Positions 26,286 to 34,910 of a stretch of DNA of 64,000 nt are shown here, piece by piece. Both the position numbers and the translations under genes were made by a program. The notes below the pieces were generated by a model, which saw only the letters and a program-made list of their open reading frames with translations, ran no database searches and was not told the origin of the DNA. The DNA is from Sphingopyxis sp. H073 (GTDB taxonomy: Bacteria; Pseudomonadota; Alphaproteobacteria; Sphingomonadales; Sphingomonadaceae). The stretch is from positions 248,001 through 312,000 of the forward strand of contig NZ_LNSG01000004.1 of the NCBI RefSeq assembly GCF_001468395.1, read 5' to 3'. How positions within the stretch are numbered: position 1 is the stretch's first letter; each line of letters opens with the position of its first letter.

Positions 26286-26891
26286 ATGACCGACTTTATC
26301 CTGAACCTGATCCAGAGCTGGGGGTATGTGGGGATCTTCATCCTCATGTTCCTGGAAAATGTGTTCCCGCCGATCCCCTCCGAAGTAATCATGGGGCTCG
26401 GCGGCATTGCCGTTTCCAAGGGGCATTTCGATTTCTGGACGCTCATCGCGGTCGCCGTGGCGGGAACGACCGCCGGAAACTGGATCTGGTACGGCATCGG
26501 CCGGTGGATCGGATACGAACGGCTCAAGCCCTTCATCGACCGCCATGGCCGCTGGCTGACGCTCGACTGGGCCGAGGTCGAGCGGTTGCACAACTGGTTC
26601 CTGAAATACGGCCCCGGCATCGTGTTCGTCGCACGCTTCATGCCCGTCGCGCGGACGATGGTGTCCTTGCCCGCGGGCATGGTGAAGATGAACCAGGCGA
26701 AATTCCTGGCTTGGACCGCCGCAGGTTCGACAATCTGGATCGCCGCACTCGCGGGCGCCGGCAACTGGTTCGGGGGGAAGTTCGCGAACCTCGACGCCTT
26801 CGTCGGCCCCGTCGCGCTGGTGGCGATCGGTTCGCTCGTGGCCATCTATATCTACCGCGTCATCACCTGGAAACCCAAACGGGCTAACTAG
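26286..26891 (+). CDS. DedA/SNARE-associated family membrane protein
   Basis: 201 aa with four to five membrane segments. Family motifs are E-N-x-F-P-P-I-P-S-E near residue 24-33 and F-x-A-R-F-M-P-V-A-R-T near 117-127, with G-N-W-x-W-Y-x-I-G-R between. DedA proteins act in lipid flipping (undecaprenyl phosphate or phospholipid) and envelope homeostasis. It is the last gene of the rsmI operon and ends overlapping the convergent xerC by four bases. Confidence 0.93.
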   Translation: MTDFILNLIQSWGYVGIFILMFLENVFPPIPSEVIMGLGGIAVSKGHFDFWTLIAVAVAGTTAGNWIWYGIGRWIGYERLKPFIDRHGRWLTLDWAEVERLHNWFLKYGPGIVFVARFMPVARTMVSLPAGMVKMNQAKFLAWTAAGSTIWIAALAGAGNWFGGKFANLDAFVGPVALVAIGSLVAIYIYRVITWKPKRAN

Positions 26892-27778
26892 GCGCGCGGG
26901 TGCGCGCTCCGGTAAATGTCCAGCAGATGCGCGGCGTCGACCGCTGTATAGACCTGCGTCGAGGCAAGGCTGGCGTGGCCGAGCAATTCCTGCAGACTGC
27001 GAAGGTCCGCCCCGCCCGCAAGCAGGTGCGTCGCGAAGCTGTGGCGCAATGCATGCGGCGTCGTGCGTTCGGGCAGGCCCAGCGCGCGCCGCGCCGAGCG
27101 CACGCTCGCGCGGACCACCCCGGGCTGGAGCGGCCCGCCGCGAGCGCCGAGGAACAGCGGTGCCTCTTTCCCGATCGGCCACGGGCAAGCCTCGACATAG
27201 CGCGACACGGCGGCCGCAACGGCGGGCAGGATCGGGACGATCCGGGTCTTGTTCCGCTTGCCCGTGACGCGCAGCGTGTCGCCCAGCGGCAGCGCGGCGC
27301 CGGTCAGTCCCAGCGCCTCGCCGATACGAAGGCCGGCGCCATAGAGCAAAAGCAGCAGCGCAAAATCGCGCGCGCCAACCCAGCCTTCGCGGGCATTGTC
27401 CTCGACATCCTGCGCCAGTTGGAGCGCTTCCGCAGGCGCGACGGGCCGCGGCAGGCCCTTCTTGACGCGCGGCCCGCGCATCTGCGGAACGGCCGCGTTC
27501 GATCCGCCGACGAAGCGCAGGAAGGTGCGCAGAGCGCTGAGTTCGCGTGCGGCGGACGCATTGCCCAGCCCGTCGGCGCGGCGGTCGGCAAGGTAAGAGC
27601 GAAGATCGTTCGGCGTCAGACCCTTGAGCATCCGCGCATCGACCGCGCCGCCGCGATGATGCGACAGGAAGGCGCAAAATCGCTCCGCCGTCGCGATATA
27701 GGCACGGCGCGTATGCTCCGACCGGCGCTTTTCGTGCGCCAGATGGGCATCCCAGTCGCGGATCAGTCCGTCAGCCAA
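26888..27778 (-). CDS. xerC: Site-specific tyrosine recombinase XerC
   Basis: 296 aa from a TTG start at 27778; the nearest ATG is in another frame and stops at once. It resolves chromosome dimers at dif with XerD and FtsK. The N-terminal SAM-like domain (6-90) and the catalytic residues R151 (G-L-R-I-G-E), K174, H242-x-x-R245, H268 (L-G-H-A-S) and Y277 are present. The length is standard for XerC/D, unlike the P4-type integrase at 5223. XerC is favoured over XerD by the H-A-L-R-H-S-F-A-T-H-L-L pattern and position, but the two are close. Confidence 0.9.
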   Translation of the reverse strand: MADGLIRDWDAHLAHEKRRSEHTRRAYIATAERFCAFLSHHRGGAVDARMLKGLTPNDLRSYLADRRADGLGNASAARELSALRTFLRFVGGSNAAVPQMRGPRVKKGLPRPVAPAEALQLAQDVEDNAREGWVGARDFALLLLLYGAGLRIGEALGLTGAALPLGDTLRVTGKRNKTRIVPILPAVAAAVSRYVEACPWPIGKEAPLFLGARGGPLQPGVVRASVRSARRALGLPERTTPHALRHSFATHLLAGGADLRSLQELLGHASLASTQVYTAVDAAHLLDIYRSAHPRA

Positions 27779-27808
27779 TATCCATTCCCGTTCGGGCTTT
27801 GCGCGAAC

Positions 27809-28954
27809 CTAGCCGGTCCGCACGACCTCGGAAAGGATGCTGTCGAGCAGCAGAATGCCATCGTCCGTGACCGCAAGCCGGTCGCCTTTCTGCACCAACA
27901 GCCCCTGCCCAGCCAGCCGCGCCACCGCCCCCTCATCGACGAACGCATCGCGCCTCAACCCGCTGCGCGCCTCAATCCGCGCCAAGTCGATCCCCTCGGT
28001 CAGCCGCAGCCCCATCAGCATCGCCTCGGTCGCGCGTTCGTGCGCGGGCAGGTCGGTTTCGACCTTCAGGCCGTGTCCGTTACGCTCGACCGCTGCGATA
28101 AAATTCTCGGGCTTCTTGTGCCGCTCGGTCGCCTGGCCGAGGCGCCGCCCGTGCGCCCCCGGCCCGACCCCGGCATAGTCGCCATAGCGCCAATATGTCA
28201 GATTGTGCCGACTCTCCTCACCGGGCCGCGCATGGTTCGACACCTCGTAGCGCGGGAGCCCCGCAGCGCTCGTCATCGCCTGCGTCGCGTCGAACAGGTC
28301 GGCCGCCGTATCGCCGTCGGGGATGACGAGGTCGCCCTTCGCCGCAAGCGTCGCGAAACGCGTGCCGGGTTCGATGGTGAGCTGGTAGAGCGAGAGATGC
28401 CCCGTTCCGAACGCCAGCGCGTCGTTCAACTCGGTTTCCCATTGGGCGAGAGTTTGCCCCGGCCGCGCGTAGATTAGATCGAAGCTGACGCGCGCGAAAT
28501 GCTCCTGCGCCGCGGCAATCGCACGCCGCGCCTCGTCGCCGCTGTGCGCGCGCCCAAGAAATTCAAGTATTTGCGGCTCGAAGCTTTGCACGCCGATCGA
28601 CACGCGATTGACACCAGCCGATGCGAGCGCAGCGAAATTGGCGACCTCTACCGAATTCGGGTTCGCCTCCAGCGTGATCTCGCAATCGCCCGCCAGACCC
28701 CACGCATCGTCGGCAGCCCCGATGACTGCTGCAACGGTTTCGGGCGGCATCAGGCTGGGCGTACCCCCGCCGAAGAAGATCGACGACACCGGGCGGCCCG
28801 GAAGCAGTTCCGCCTCATGCCGCAAGTCAGCGAGCAGCGCGGCGCGCCACACCTCTTGGTCGACACTCTCGCGGACATGGCTGTTGAAGTCGCAATAGGG
28901 GCATTTGCTGACGCAAAACGGCCAATGGACATAAAGGGCGAGCGGTTCGGCCAT
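27809..28954 (-). CDS. hemW: Radical SAM heme chaperone HemW
   Basis: 381 aa from the ATG at 28954 (M-A-E-P-L-A-L-Y-V-H-W-P-F-C). The radical-SAM cluster Cys residues are C14, C18 and C21 in C-V-S-K-C-P-Y-C. It lacks the CxxxCxxCxC of true coproporphyrinogen dehydrogenase HemN, having C-D-F after the third Cys, consistent with HemW, which delivers haem to respiratory enzymes. The C-terminal HemN_C domain is present. Last gene of the rph-rdgB-hemW unit, in the conserved order. Confidence 0.94.
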   Translation of the reverse strand: MAEPLALYVHWPFCVSKCPYCDFNSHVRESVDQEVWRAALLADLRHEAELLPGRPVSSIFFGGGTPSLMPPETVAAVIGAADDAWGLAGDCEITLEANPNSVEVANFAALASAGVNRVSIGVQSFEPQILEFLGRAHSGDEARRAIAAAQEHFARVSFDLIYARPGQTLAQWETELNDALAFGTGHLSLYQLTIEPGTRFATLAAKGDLVIPDGDTAADLFDATQAMTSAAGLPRYEVSNHARPGEESRHNLTYWRYGDYAGVGPGAHGRRLGQATERHKKPENFIAAVERNGHGLKVETDLPAHERATEAMLMGLRLTEGIDLARIEARSGLRRDAFVDEGAVARLAGQGLLVQKGDRLAVTDDGILLLDSILSEVVRTG

Positions 28955-28973
28955 GGGGGGCCTTACTCCCATT

Positions 28974-29031
28974 CGTCATTCCGGCGAAAGCCGGAATCCA
29001 TGGGTCCCGGATCAGGTCCGGGGCGACGACG
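28974..29031. repeat. REP-like palindromic element (rdgB-hemW gap)
   Basis: It begins CGTCATTCCGG and ends CCGGGGCGACG. The left half is the hairpin TTCCGGC-GAAA-GCCGGAA and the right half CCCGGATCAGGTCCGGG. It is a shorter, hybrid member of the family. Confidence 0.85.
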
Positions 29032-29034
29032 ATA

Positions 29035-29658
29035 TCAAAACGCTCCGGCCACCAGCTTGGCGAAAGCATCGGCGCGATGACTGATTGCGTGCTTCTCTGC
29101 CGGATCGATCTCCGCGAAAGTCAGCGTGTTACCGGCTGGAACGAACACCGGATCATAACCGAAACCCATCGTCCCGCGCGGCGGCCAGGTCAAACTGCCC
29201 TCAGCCTTGCCCTCGAACACCTCCGCATGACCGTCGGGCCATGCCAGCGCGAGGGTGCAGACGAAGCGCGCGCTGCGGTCGACATCCGGCCCCTGCTCGG
29301 CGAGCAGGCCTTCGACCTTGCCCATCGCCAGATACCAGTCGCGGCCCGGCGCGCCTTCGAACCATTGCCGTTCGGCCCAGTCGGCGGTGTACACGCCTGG
29401 ACGACCGCCGAGCGCCGCGACTTCGAGGCCGCTGTCGTCGGCGAGCGCCGGCAGCCCCGCCGCCGATGCGCTCGCATGCGCCTTCAGCAGCGCATTCTCG
29501 GCGAAGGTCGTCCCCGTCTCCTCGGGCTCGGGAAGGCCGAGGTCACCCGCCGACACGGGATCGATCCCATAAGGTTCGAGCAGCGCGCGGATTTCGCGCA
29601 CCTTGCCCGCATTGTGGCTCGCGATGACGAGCTTGCCGGGGGTGAGCTTGCGGGTCAT
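29035..29658 (-). CDS. rdgB: XTP/dITP diphosphatase (HAM1/RdgB)
   Basis: 207 aa. It removes non-canonical purine triphosphates (ITP, XTP) to protect DNA. The N-terminal S-H-N-A-G-K-x-x-E, the T-F-x-E-N-A-x-x-K-A loop, the D-D-S-G-L-E catalytic region and [11 protein letters not shown] are all present. Between rph and hemW with a repeat element in each gap. Confidence 0.96.
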   Translation of the reverse strand: MTRKLTPGKLVIASHNAGKVREIRALLEPYGIDPVSAGDLGLPEPEETGTTFAENALLKAHASASAAGLPALADDSGLEVAALGGRPGVYTADWAERQWFEGAPGRDWYLAMGKVEGLLAEQGPDVDRSARFVCTLALAWPDGHAEVFEGKAEGSLTWPPRGTMGFGYDPVFVPAGNTLTFAEIDPAEKHAISHRADAFAKLVAGAF

Positions 29659-29674
29659 TCGAAGATCCTTCTTT

Positions 29675-29747
29675 CGTCATGCCGGACTCGATCCGGCATC
29701 CATTCCGGCCTCGGCTGCATGGACCCCGGATCAAGTCCGGGGTGACG
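29675..29747. repeat. REP-like palindromic element (rph-rdgB gap)
   Basis: Starts CGTCATGCCGGACTCGATCC and ends GTCCGGGGTGACG. Two short hairpins (GCCGGA..TCCGGC and CCCCGGA..TCCGGGG) face each other within a CGTCA...TGACG frame. Confidence 0.9.
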
Positions 29748-29754
29748 AACAATA

Positions 29755-30471
29755 TTACCGGCCCGCCGCCTTCGCCTGCGCCGCGAAGATATCGGTGCAG
29801 CCGATGCGCGCGAGGCGGAGCAGGCGCAGCAGGCCCTCTTCGTCGTAGGTCGCGCCCTCGGCGCTCGCCTGCACCTCGACGATCTGGCCCTTGCCGGTCA
29901 GCACGAAATTGCCGTCGGCTTCGGCGACCGAATCCTCGTCATAGTCGAGGTCGAGCACCGGCGTGCCCTTGTAGATGCCGCACGAGATCGCCGCGACGCT
30001 GTCCTCGATCGGATCCTCGGTCAACGCCTTGCTTTCGAGCAGCTTGTCGACCGCAAGGCGCAGCGCGACCCACGCGCCCGAAATCGAGGCGGTGCGCGTG
30101 CCGCCATCGGCCTGGATCACGTCGCAGTCGATGACGATCTGACGCTCGCCGAGCTTCGCCATGTCGACGACGGCGCGCAAGCTGCGACCGATAAGTCGCT
30201 GGATTTCCTGCGTCCGGCCCGACTGCTTGCCCTTCGCCGCTTCGCGGCTACCGCGGGTGTGCGTCGCGCGGGGCAGCATGCCATATTCGGCGGTGACCCA
30301 GCCCTGCCCCTTGCCGCGCAGGAACGGCGGAACCTTTTCCTCGACGCTGGCGGTTACCAGCACCTTGGTATTGCCGAAGCTGACAAGGACGCTGCCCTCG
30401 GCGTGGATGGTGAAATTTGTTTCGATGGCGATCGACCGCATCTGGTCGGGCGCGCGGCCGGAGGGGCGCAT
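29755..30471 (-). CDS. rph: Ribonuclease PH
   Basis: 238 aa. A phosphorolytic 3' exoribonuclease that trims tRNA precursors and rRNA. Signature parts include M-R-P-S-G-R at the start, [14 protein letters not shown] and [12 protein letters not shown]. Standard length. First gene of the rph-rdgB-hemW unit. Confidence 0.97.
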   Translation of the reverse strand: MRPSGRAPDQMRSIAIETNFTIHAEGSVLVSFGNTKVLVTASVEEKVPPFLRGKGQGWVTAEYGMLPRATHTRGSREAAKGKQSGRTQEIQRLIGRSLRAVVDMAKLGERQIVIDCDVIQADGGTRTASISGAWVALRLAVDKLLESKALTEDPIEDSVAAISCGIYKGTPVLDLDYDEDSVAEADGNFVLTGKGQIVEVQASAEGATYDEEGLLRLLRLARIGCTDIFAAQAKAAGR

Positions 30472-30519
30472 GGGATATCCTTTCGATTGACGATTGCGGA
30501 GGCCCTTAGGCCGCCACCC

Positions 30520-31320
30520 TCAACCGCTCAAGCGCATCCTGAAGAAATCGAGGATTTCGTCGCGCGCCTGCACGGTCGGCTGGCCGGCCTCGTCGATCAG
30601 GTGGATGGTGACGACGCTGTGCGGGTTCTTCATCGGGCTGTCGGGGTTCGCGGCGTCGTCGGGCAGCACCTTGCCGATGAACCGGTCGCCGAGCGCATTT
30701 TCGAACGCCTCGAACCGCGCAGCCTTGCAGAATTTGTCGCCTTCGAAACGGTAGGCGAGCACCGTCAGATCCTCGGCTTCCATCCGCGCTTTGACGGCGA
30801 CGAGTTCATCGGGGTGGATATGCATCCCCGCCGCGTCGTTCAGCGGCAGCGAGGGCTGCGACAGCACCGGCGCGAGCACCGCGGGTTCGAGCATCATCGA
30901 CAGTGCGAAATTGCCGGTGAAGCACATCCCGATCGCACCGACGCCCTTGCCGCCGCATTCCTTGTGCGCCAGCCCCGCAAGCGCGCGCAGCCACCGCGTT
31001 GCGGGCGAGCTTTCGTTCGCCTGGAAGGCCCGGAACTGGCGGCTGATGCAGCCGCCGAGGATTGTAAACAGCGCGCCGGGCATCCGCGGCACGGCGCCGT
31101 CCTTGCCAAAGATATGCGGCATGTAGACGGTGAAACCGGCATCGCGCACCCAGCGCGCGAAGCGCGCGACATGCGGGCTGATTCCCGGCATTTCGGTCAT
31201 CACGATCACCGCGGGACCGCTTCCCATTATATAGACCAGCCGGTCTTGGCCGAGCAGCGAGATGGTGCGGCGCTGGAAGTCGTCAAGCGGATCGTCGCGG
31301 TCGAGCGGTCGGTCGGTCAT
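30520..31320 (-). CDS. Dienelactone hydrolase family protein
   Basis: 266 aa from the ATG at 31320 with GGGGAG nine bases upstream. The nucleophile elbow is G-M-C-F-T-G with Cys133, as in true dienelactone hydrolases; an early E44 in M-T-E-M-P-G and a His near the C-terminus (V-T-I-H-L) complete the likely triad. The physiological substrate is unclear; no catechol-cleavage genes are nearby. Divergent from hrcA, upstream of rph. Confidence 0.9.
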   Translation of the reverse strand: MTDRPLDRDDPLDDFQRRTISLLGQDRLVYIMGSGPAVIVMTEMPGISPHVARFARWVRDAGFTVYMPHIFGKDGAVPRMPGALFTILGGCISRQFRAFQANESSPATRWLRALAGLAHKECGGKGVGAIGMCFTGNFALSMMLEPAVLAPVLSQPSLPLNDAAGMHIHPDELVAVKARMEAEDLTVLAYRFEGDKFCKAARFEAFENALGDRFIGKVLPDDAANPDSPMKNPHSVVTIHLIDEAGQPTVQARDEILDFFRMRLSG

Positions 31321-31375
31321 GCTTTTCTCCCCTGCAAGGCAGGCTAACGCCACTCCCATGCTCTGACCAGCAGAG

Positions 31376-31404
31376 CTTGCCCCCACCCCCCTCCATCCCT
31401 AAAT
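31376..31404 (+). promoter_or_regulatory. Candidate heat-shock (RpoH) promoter of hrcA
   Basis: CTTG at 31376-31379 and CCCTAAAT at 31397-31404 are 17 bases apart, close to the sigma-32 spacing (CTTGAAA-N14-CCCCATNT counted from CTTG). Only six of eight -10 bases match and the transcript would be almost leaderless, so this is tentative. Confidence 0.3.
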
Positions 31405-31411
31405 CCACTCC

Positions 31412-32455
31412 ATGACCACTCCGCCCATCACCGAATTGACCACGCGCGCGCGCGATGTGTTCCGGTTGGTCGTCGACGCCTATCTGGAAACGGGTCAGCC
31501 GGTCGGATCGCGGACGCTGTCGAAACTCGCGACGCTCAACCTGTCGCCCGCCTCGATCCGCAATGTGATGCAGGATCTGGAGGAGTTCGGCCTGCTCGCC
31601 AGCCCGCACACCAGCGCGGGCCGGTTGCCGACCGAACAGGGGCTGCGCCTCTTCGTCGACGGCATGATGCAGGTCGCCGAACCTTCGCCCGAGGACCGCG
31701 CCCAGATCGAGGCGAGCCTCGTCGAGGGCGGCCCGATCGAGAGTGCGCTCGCGCAGGCGACGGCAGCACTGTCCGGGCTGTCGGCGTGCGCGGGCCTCGT
31801 TCTCGTTCCCAAGCATGAGCGCGTGCTGAAGCAGCTCGCCTTCGTCCCGCTGTCGGCCAGCCAGTCGCTCGTCGTGCTCGTCGCGGGCGACGGGACGGTC
31901 GAGAATCGCGTGATCGACATTCCAGCGGGGCTCAACCCGTCGGCGCTGGTCGAGGCGGGCAATTATATCAGCGCAACCTTGTCGGGCCTGACCCTCACCG
32001 AAGCGATGGCGCGCGTCCGCCACGAGATCGAGGCCGAGCGAATTGCGATCGACCGCGCGGCGCAGGATCTGGTCAGCCGCGGGCTCGCGATCTGGTCGTC
32101 CGACGGCGCCGACCGGCCGGTGCTGATCGTGCGCGGGCAAGCCAATCTGCTCGATGAAAGCGCGGTCGGCGATCTCGACCGCGTGCGGCAGTTGCTCGAC
32201 GAACTCGAAACCAAGCAGGATATCGCCCAGCTTCTCGACAGCGCGCGCGAAGGCGCGGCGACGCGCATTTTCATCGGGTCGGAAAATAAATTATTCTCGC
32301 TTTCGGGCTCGTCCGTGATAGCGGCGCCCTATCGCGGTTCGGACGGGCGCGTGGTCGGCGTTGTCGGGGTTATCGGCCCGACGCGCTTGAACTATGCCCG
32401 GATCGTACCCATGGTGGATTTCACCGCACAATCGCTCTCAAGACTGATACGATAG
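31412..32455 (+). CDS. hrcA: Heat-inducible transcription repressor HrcA
   Basis: 347 aa. It represses chaperone genes by binding CIRCE and is kept active by GroEL. The N-terminal winged helix contains P-V-G-S-R-T-L-S-K and S-P-A-S-I-R-N-V-M-Q-D-L-E-E-F-G-L-L. The C-terminal GAF-like domain includes I-F-I-G-S-E-N. No CIRCE inverted repeat (TTAGCACTC-N9-GAGTGCTAA) is visible upstream, so its targets are probably elsewhere (groESL). It is followed four bases later by grpE. Confidence 0.97.
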   Translation: MTTPPITELTTRARDVFRLVVDAYLETGQPVGSRTLSKLATLNLSPASIRNVMQDLEEFGLLASPHTSAGRLPTEQGLRLFVDGMMQVAEPSPEDRAQIEASLVEGGPIESALAQATAALSGLSACAGLVLVPKHERVLKQLAFVPLSASQSLVVLVAGDGTVENRVIDIPAGLNPSALVEAGNYISATLSGLTLTEAMARVRHEIEAERIAIDRAAQDLVSRGLAIWSSDGADRPVLIVRGQANLLDESAVGDLDRVRQLLDELETKQDIAQLLDSAREGAATRIFIGSENKLFSLSGSSVIAAPYRGSDGRVVGVVGVIGPTRLNYARIVPMVDFTAQSLSRLIR

Positions 32456-32459
32456 GTTT

Positions 32460-33011
32460 ATGACGAATATCGAAAATGACACGCCCGTCGACGACGGCGC
32501 GACCGAAGAAACCGCAGCCCCCGAAGCCGTCGCCGCCGAACCGCAGGATGAAGCGGCGAAGCTGGCCGAACAGATCGCCGCGCTGCAGCAGGACCTGCTC
32601 TATGCGCGCGCCGAGACGCAGAATGTGACGCGCCGCAAGGACAAGGAAATCGCCGACGCGCACGCCTATGCGTCGACCAAATTCGCGCGCGACATCCTTT
32701 CGGTCGCCGACAATCTCGGCCGTGCGCTCGCGGCGCTGACCGCCGAGCAGCGCGAGGATGCGGCGATCAAGCCATTGATCATCGGCCTCGAAGCGACCGA
32801 GCGCGAATTGCTGAGCGTGTTCGAACGCAACGGCATCACGCGCATCGCCGCGATCGGCCTGCCGCTCGATCCGAACCAGCATCAGGCGATGCTCGAAATC
32901 CCGAGCGACAAGGAACCCGGCACGATCGTGCAGGAAATGCAGGCGGGCTATATGATGAAGGACCGGCTGCTGCGCCCCGCGATGGTGGGCGTCGCGAAGA
33001 AGGCGGACTAA
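32460..33011 (+). CDS. grpE: Nucleotide exchange factor GrpE
   Basis: 183 aa. It releases ADP from DnaK. An acidic, Ala/Glu-rich N-terminus (1-35) leads into a long coiled coil, then the beta-domain with V-F-E-R-N-G-I-T-R-I and P-x-x-H-Q-A-M. Four bases from hrcA, so cotranscribed. dnaK and dnaJ are not next to it; a repeat element and the convergent def gene follow. Confidence 0.96.
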   Translation: MTNIENDTPVDDGATEETAAPEAVAAEPQDEAAKLAEQIAALQQDLLYARAETQNVTRRKDKEIADAHAYASTKFARDILSVADNLGRALAALTAEQREDAAIKPLIIGLEATERELLSVFERNGITRIAAIGLPLDPNQHQAMLEIPSDKEPGTIVQEMQAGYMMKDRLLRPAMVGVAKKAD

Positions 33012-33029
33012 GCCCGACTTACTGGATAT

Positions 33030-33102
33030 CGTCATGCCGGACCTGATCCGGCATCCATTGCTGCATCGCGGTTGTGGACCCCGGATCAGGTCCGGGGTGA
33101 CG
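33030..33102. repeat. REP-like palindromic element (grpE-def gap)
   Basis: Starts CGTCATGCCGGACCTGATCC and ends CCGGGGTGACG. It sits between the convergent grpE and def genes and nearly fills the gap, so it may double as a terminator. Confidence 0.9.
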
Positions 33103-33112
33103 AATGTTGGCG

Positions 33113-33646
33113 CTAAGCCGCTTTGCGCAGCTTGGCCAATTTCTTCAGCACCATCTCGCGCTTCAACCGCGACAGATGGTCGATGAACAATATGCCCTCC
33201 AGATGGTCATGCTCGTGCTGGATGCACGTCGCCATCAGGCCGGTCATGCGCTCGCGGTGCGGCTTGCCGTCCTCGTCCTGCCAGTCGACGGTGACCTCGG
33301 CGGGACGCGTCACATCGGCATATTGCTCGGGGACCGACAGGCAGCCTTCCTGATAGACGCTATGCTCCTCGCTCTCGTCGGAGAAGACGGGGTTGATGAA
33401 GACGCGCGGATCGCGGATCACCTTCTTGCCCTCTTCGTCCTCGGGATCGGGTTCCTGCAGGTCGATGACGAGGATGCGCTTCGGCACCCCCACTTGAATG
33501 GCGGCAAGCCCGATGCCGGGCGCGTCGTACATCGTCTCGAACATGTCGGCGACCAGCGTCTTCAGCTCAGCGTCGAAGGTCTCGACGGGCTTCGAAATGA
33601 CGCGCAGCCGCGGATCGGGGGTCTCTATGATGGGTAGGATGGCCAT
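33113..33646 (-). CDS. def: Peptide deformylase
   Basis: 177 aa from the ATG at 33646. It removes the formyl group from nascent proteins. The three motifs are G-I-G-L-A-A-I-Q at 44-51, E-G-C-L-S at 100-104 (metal ligand C102) and Q-H-E-x-D-H-L at 143-149 (ligands H144 and H148, catalytic E145). fmt, its functional partner, is 1.3 kb away, separated by a small unknown gene and recR. Confidence 0.97.
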   Translation of the reverse strand: MAILPIIETPDPRLRVISKPVETFDAELKTLVADMFETMYDAPGIGLAAIQVGVPKRILVIDLQEPDPEDEEGKKVIRDPRVFINPVFSDESEEHSVYQEGCLSVPEQYADVTRPAEVTVDWQDEDGKPHRERMTGLMATCIQHEHDHLEGILFIDHLSRLKREMVLKKLAKLRKAA

Positions 33647-33732
33647 GCGTGCGAGGTATGATCGCGGAGGCGCGGGGTCAAGAGGTTGGTCGTATCGTTG
33701 ACTCGAGCATTGGGTTGGGGAAGCTGTACGGG

Positions 33733-34140
33733 ATGGCGGACGATGACACCCCGACTTGGACACTCGCTGAACATCTCAAAGCAGGCGAAGCCGCTTTGGA
33801 TGAAATTCAAGGCGATCCTGAACGAGCAGCTTCCGCTCAGCCCGTTTGCCACCATTTCGATGAGATCGAACCCACCGACATACTGCAGGTCGATCGCGAG
33901 GATATATACACAGCAGTTTCTAAACAGCTTTCTGATCTTGGCGTCGTTTTTGCGGCAGATCGACTGGAAGGCTGGGAAACATCTGCGCCAACTCATAGTT
34001 GGCTAGGTCAGCGTATTCCCGGCCCCTTTCATGCCGCCAATGCCGCCGGACTGATCTATTGCGGCTGGACGTGGGAACCAACAGGTCGGCAGCCGGTCGG
34101 CGCATCCACGCTAACGATAATAAACAACCGATCCGATTAG
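33733..34140 (+). CDS. Hypothetical protein, possible ORFan
   Basis: 135 aa from the ATG at 33733 with GGGGAAG about ten bases upstream; the frame is open back to 33649. I do not recognise it. The protein is acidic at the N-terminus and has [10 protein letters not shown] and [12 protein letters not shown] near the C-terminus, without signal peptide or membrane helix. GC and codon use are clearly less biased than in def or recR (for example AT-rich codons near 33900-33960), suggesting recent acquisition. It overlaps the convergent recR by four bases. Confidence 0.6.
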   Translation: MADDDTPTWTLAEHLKAGEAALDEIQGDPERAASAQPVCHHFDEIEPTDILQVDREDIYTAVSKQLSDLGVVFAADRLEGWETSAPTHSWLGQRIPGPFHAANAAGLIYCGWTWEPTGRQPVGASTLTIINNRSD

Positions 34141-34733
34141 CCCACCGGCCGTCGCGCCCGCAGCGCCTGCGCCAGCGTTCCCTCGTCCAGATAATCGAGC
34201 TCGCCCCCCACCGGCAGGCCATGCGCGAGCTGCGTCAGCCTTACCGGATAGCCTTCCAGCCGCTCGGCTAGATAATGCGCGGTCGTCTGCCCTTCCAGCG
34301 TCGCGTTCATCGCCAGCACCACCTCGTCGATGCCCCCCGCGGCGACGCGCGCGACGAGGGCATCGATGCTGAGATCCTGCGGCCGCACGCCCTCCAGCGC
34401 CGACAGCCGGCCGCCGAGGACGTGATATTTGCCCGGAAAGAGCCGCGACTTGTCGAGCGCCCAGAGATCGGACACCTCCTCGACGACGCACAGCGAGCGC
34501 GCATCGCGGCGCGGGTCGGCGCAGATCGCGCACGGATCTTGCGTATCGACATTGCCGCAGATGCCGCAAGTGACGAGGCGCTCGGACACCGTCTGGAGCG
34601 CCGCGAGCAAGGGCGCAAAGCTGCTCTCGCGCTTCTTCATCAGGTGCAGCACCGCACGCCGCGCCGACCGCGGGCCGAGGCCGGGGAGCCGGGCGAGTTG
34701 CTGGACGAGGGCTTCGATTTCGGTGGAGGCCAT
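34137..34733 (-). CDS. recR: Recombination protein RecR
   Basis: 198 aa from the ATG at 34733. Part of the RecFOR pathway that loads RecA on gapped DNA. The N-terminal HhH ([11 protein letters not shown]), the zinc finger Cys C56, C59, C68, C71 and the Toprim domain (C-V-V-E-E-V-S-D-L, then A-M-N-A-T-x-E-G-Q-T-T-A) are all present. Divergent from fmt with a long inverted repeat between. Confidence 0.97.
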   Translation of the reverse strand: MASTEIEALVQQLARLPGLGPRSARRAVLHLMKKRESSFAPLLAALQTVSERLVTCGICGNVDTQDPCAICADPRRDARSLCVVEEVSDLWALDKSRLFPGKYHVLGGRLSALEGVRPQDLSIDALVARVAAGGIDEVVLAMNATLEGQTTAHYLAERLEGYPVRLTQLAHGLPVGGELDYLDEGTLAQALRARRPVG

Positions 34734-34776
34734 GGCGGGGTGGTAGTGGCTGCGCAAGATATGCACAATATTCCCC

Positions 34777-34861
34777 GTGTTCCTGCGAAGGCAGGAACCC
34801 ATCTCCGGCCGGTGCGAGTTGGAACCGGCCGAAGATGGGCCCCTGCCTTCGCAGGGGCACG
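34777..34861. repeat. Long imperfect inverted repeat between recR and fmt
   Basis: The left arm begins GTGTTCCTGCGAAGGCAGGA and runs to CCGGCCGGT; the right arm from AACCGGCC to CAGGGGCAC is nearly its reverse complement, with a 9-base loop. Each end is a small hairpin (CCTGCGAAGGCAGG). It is a distinct subtype of the REP-like elements. Confidence 0.85.
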
Positions 34862-34910
34862 CCGCGCCAAGACTTGAATGTCGCACTAACCTCCGCCAAA
34901 GCCCGCACCC

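Noticed and set aside
24671..26845. A 724-codon minus-strand frame opposite rsmI, yraN, gshB and dedA
   Set aside because: All four plus-strand genes are well-supported families in conserved order; the antisense frame is a composition artefact.
31360..31376. Small inverted repeat GCTCTG/CAGAGC before hrcA as a possible CIRCE
   Set aside because: The arms are six bases, the spacing is five and the sequence does not match TTAGCACTC-N9-GAGTGCTAA.
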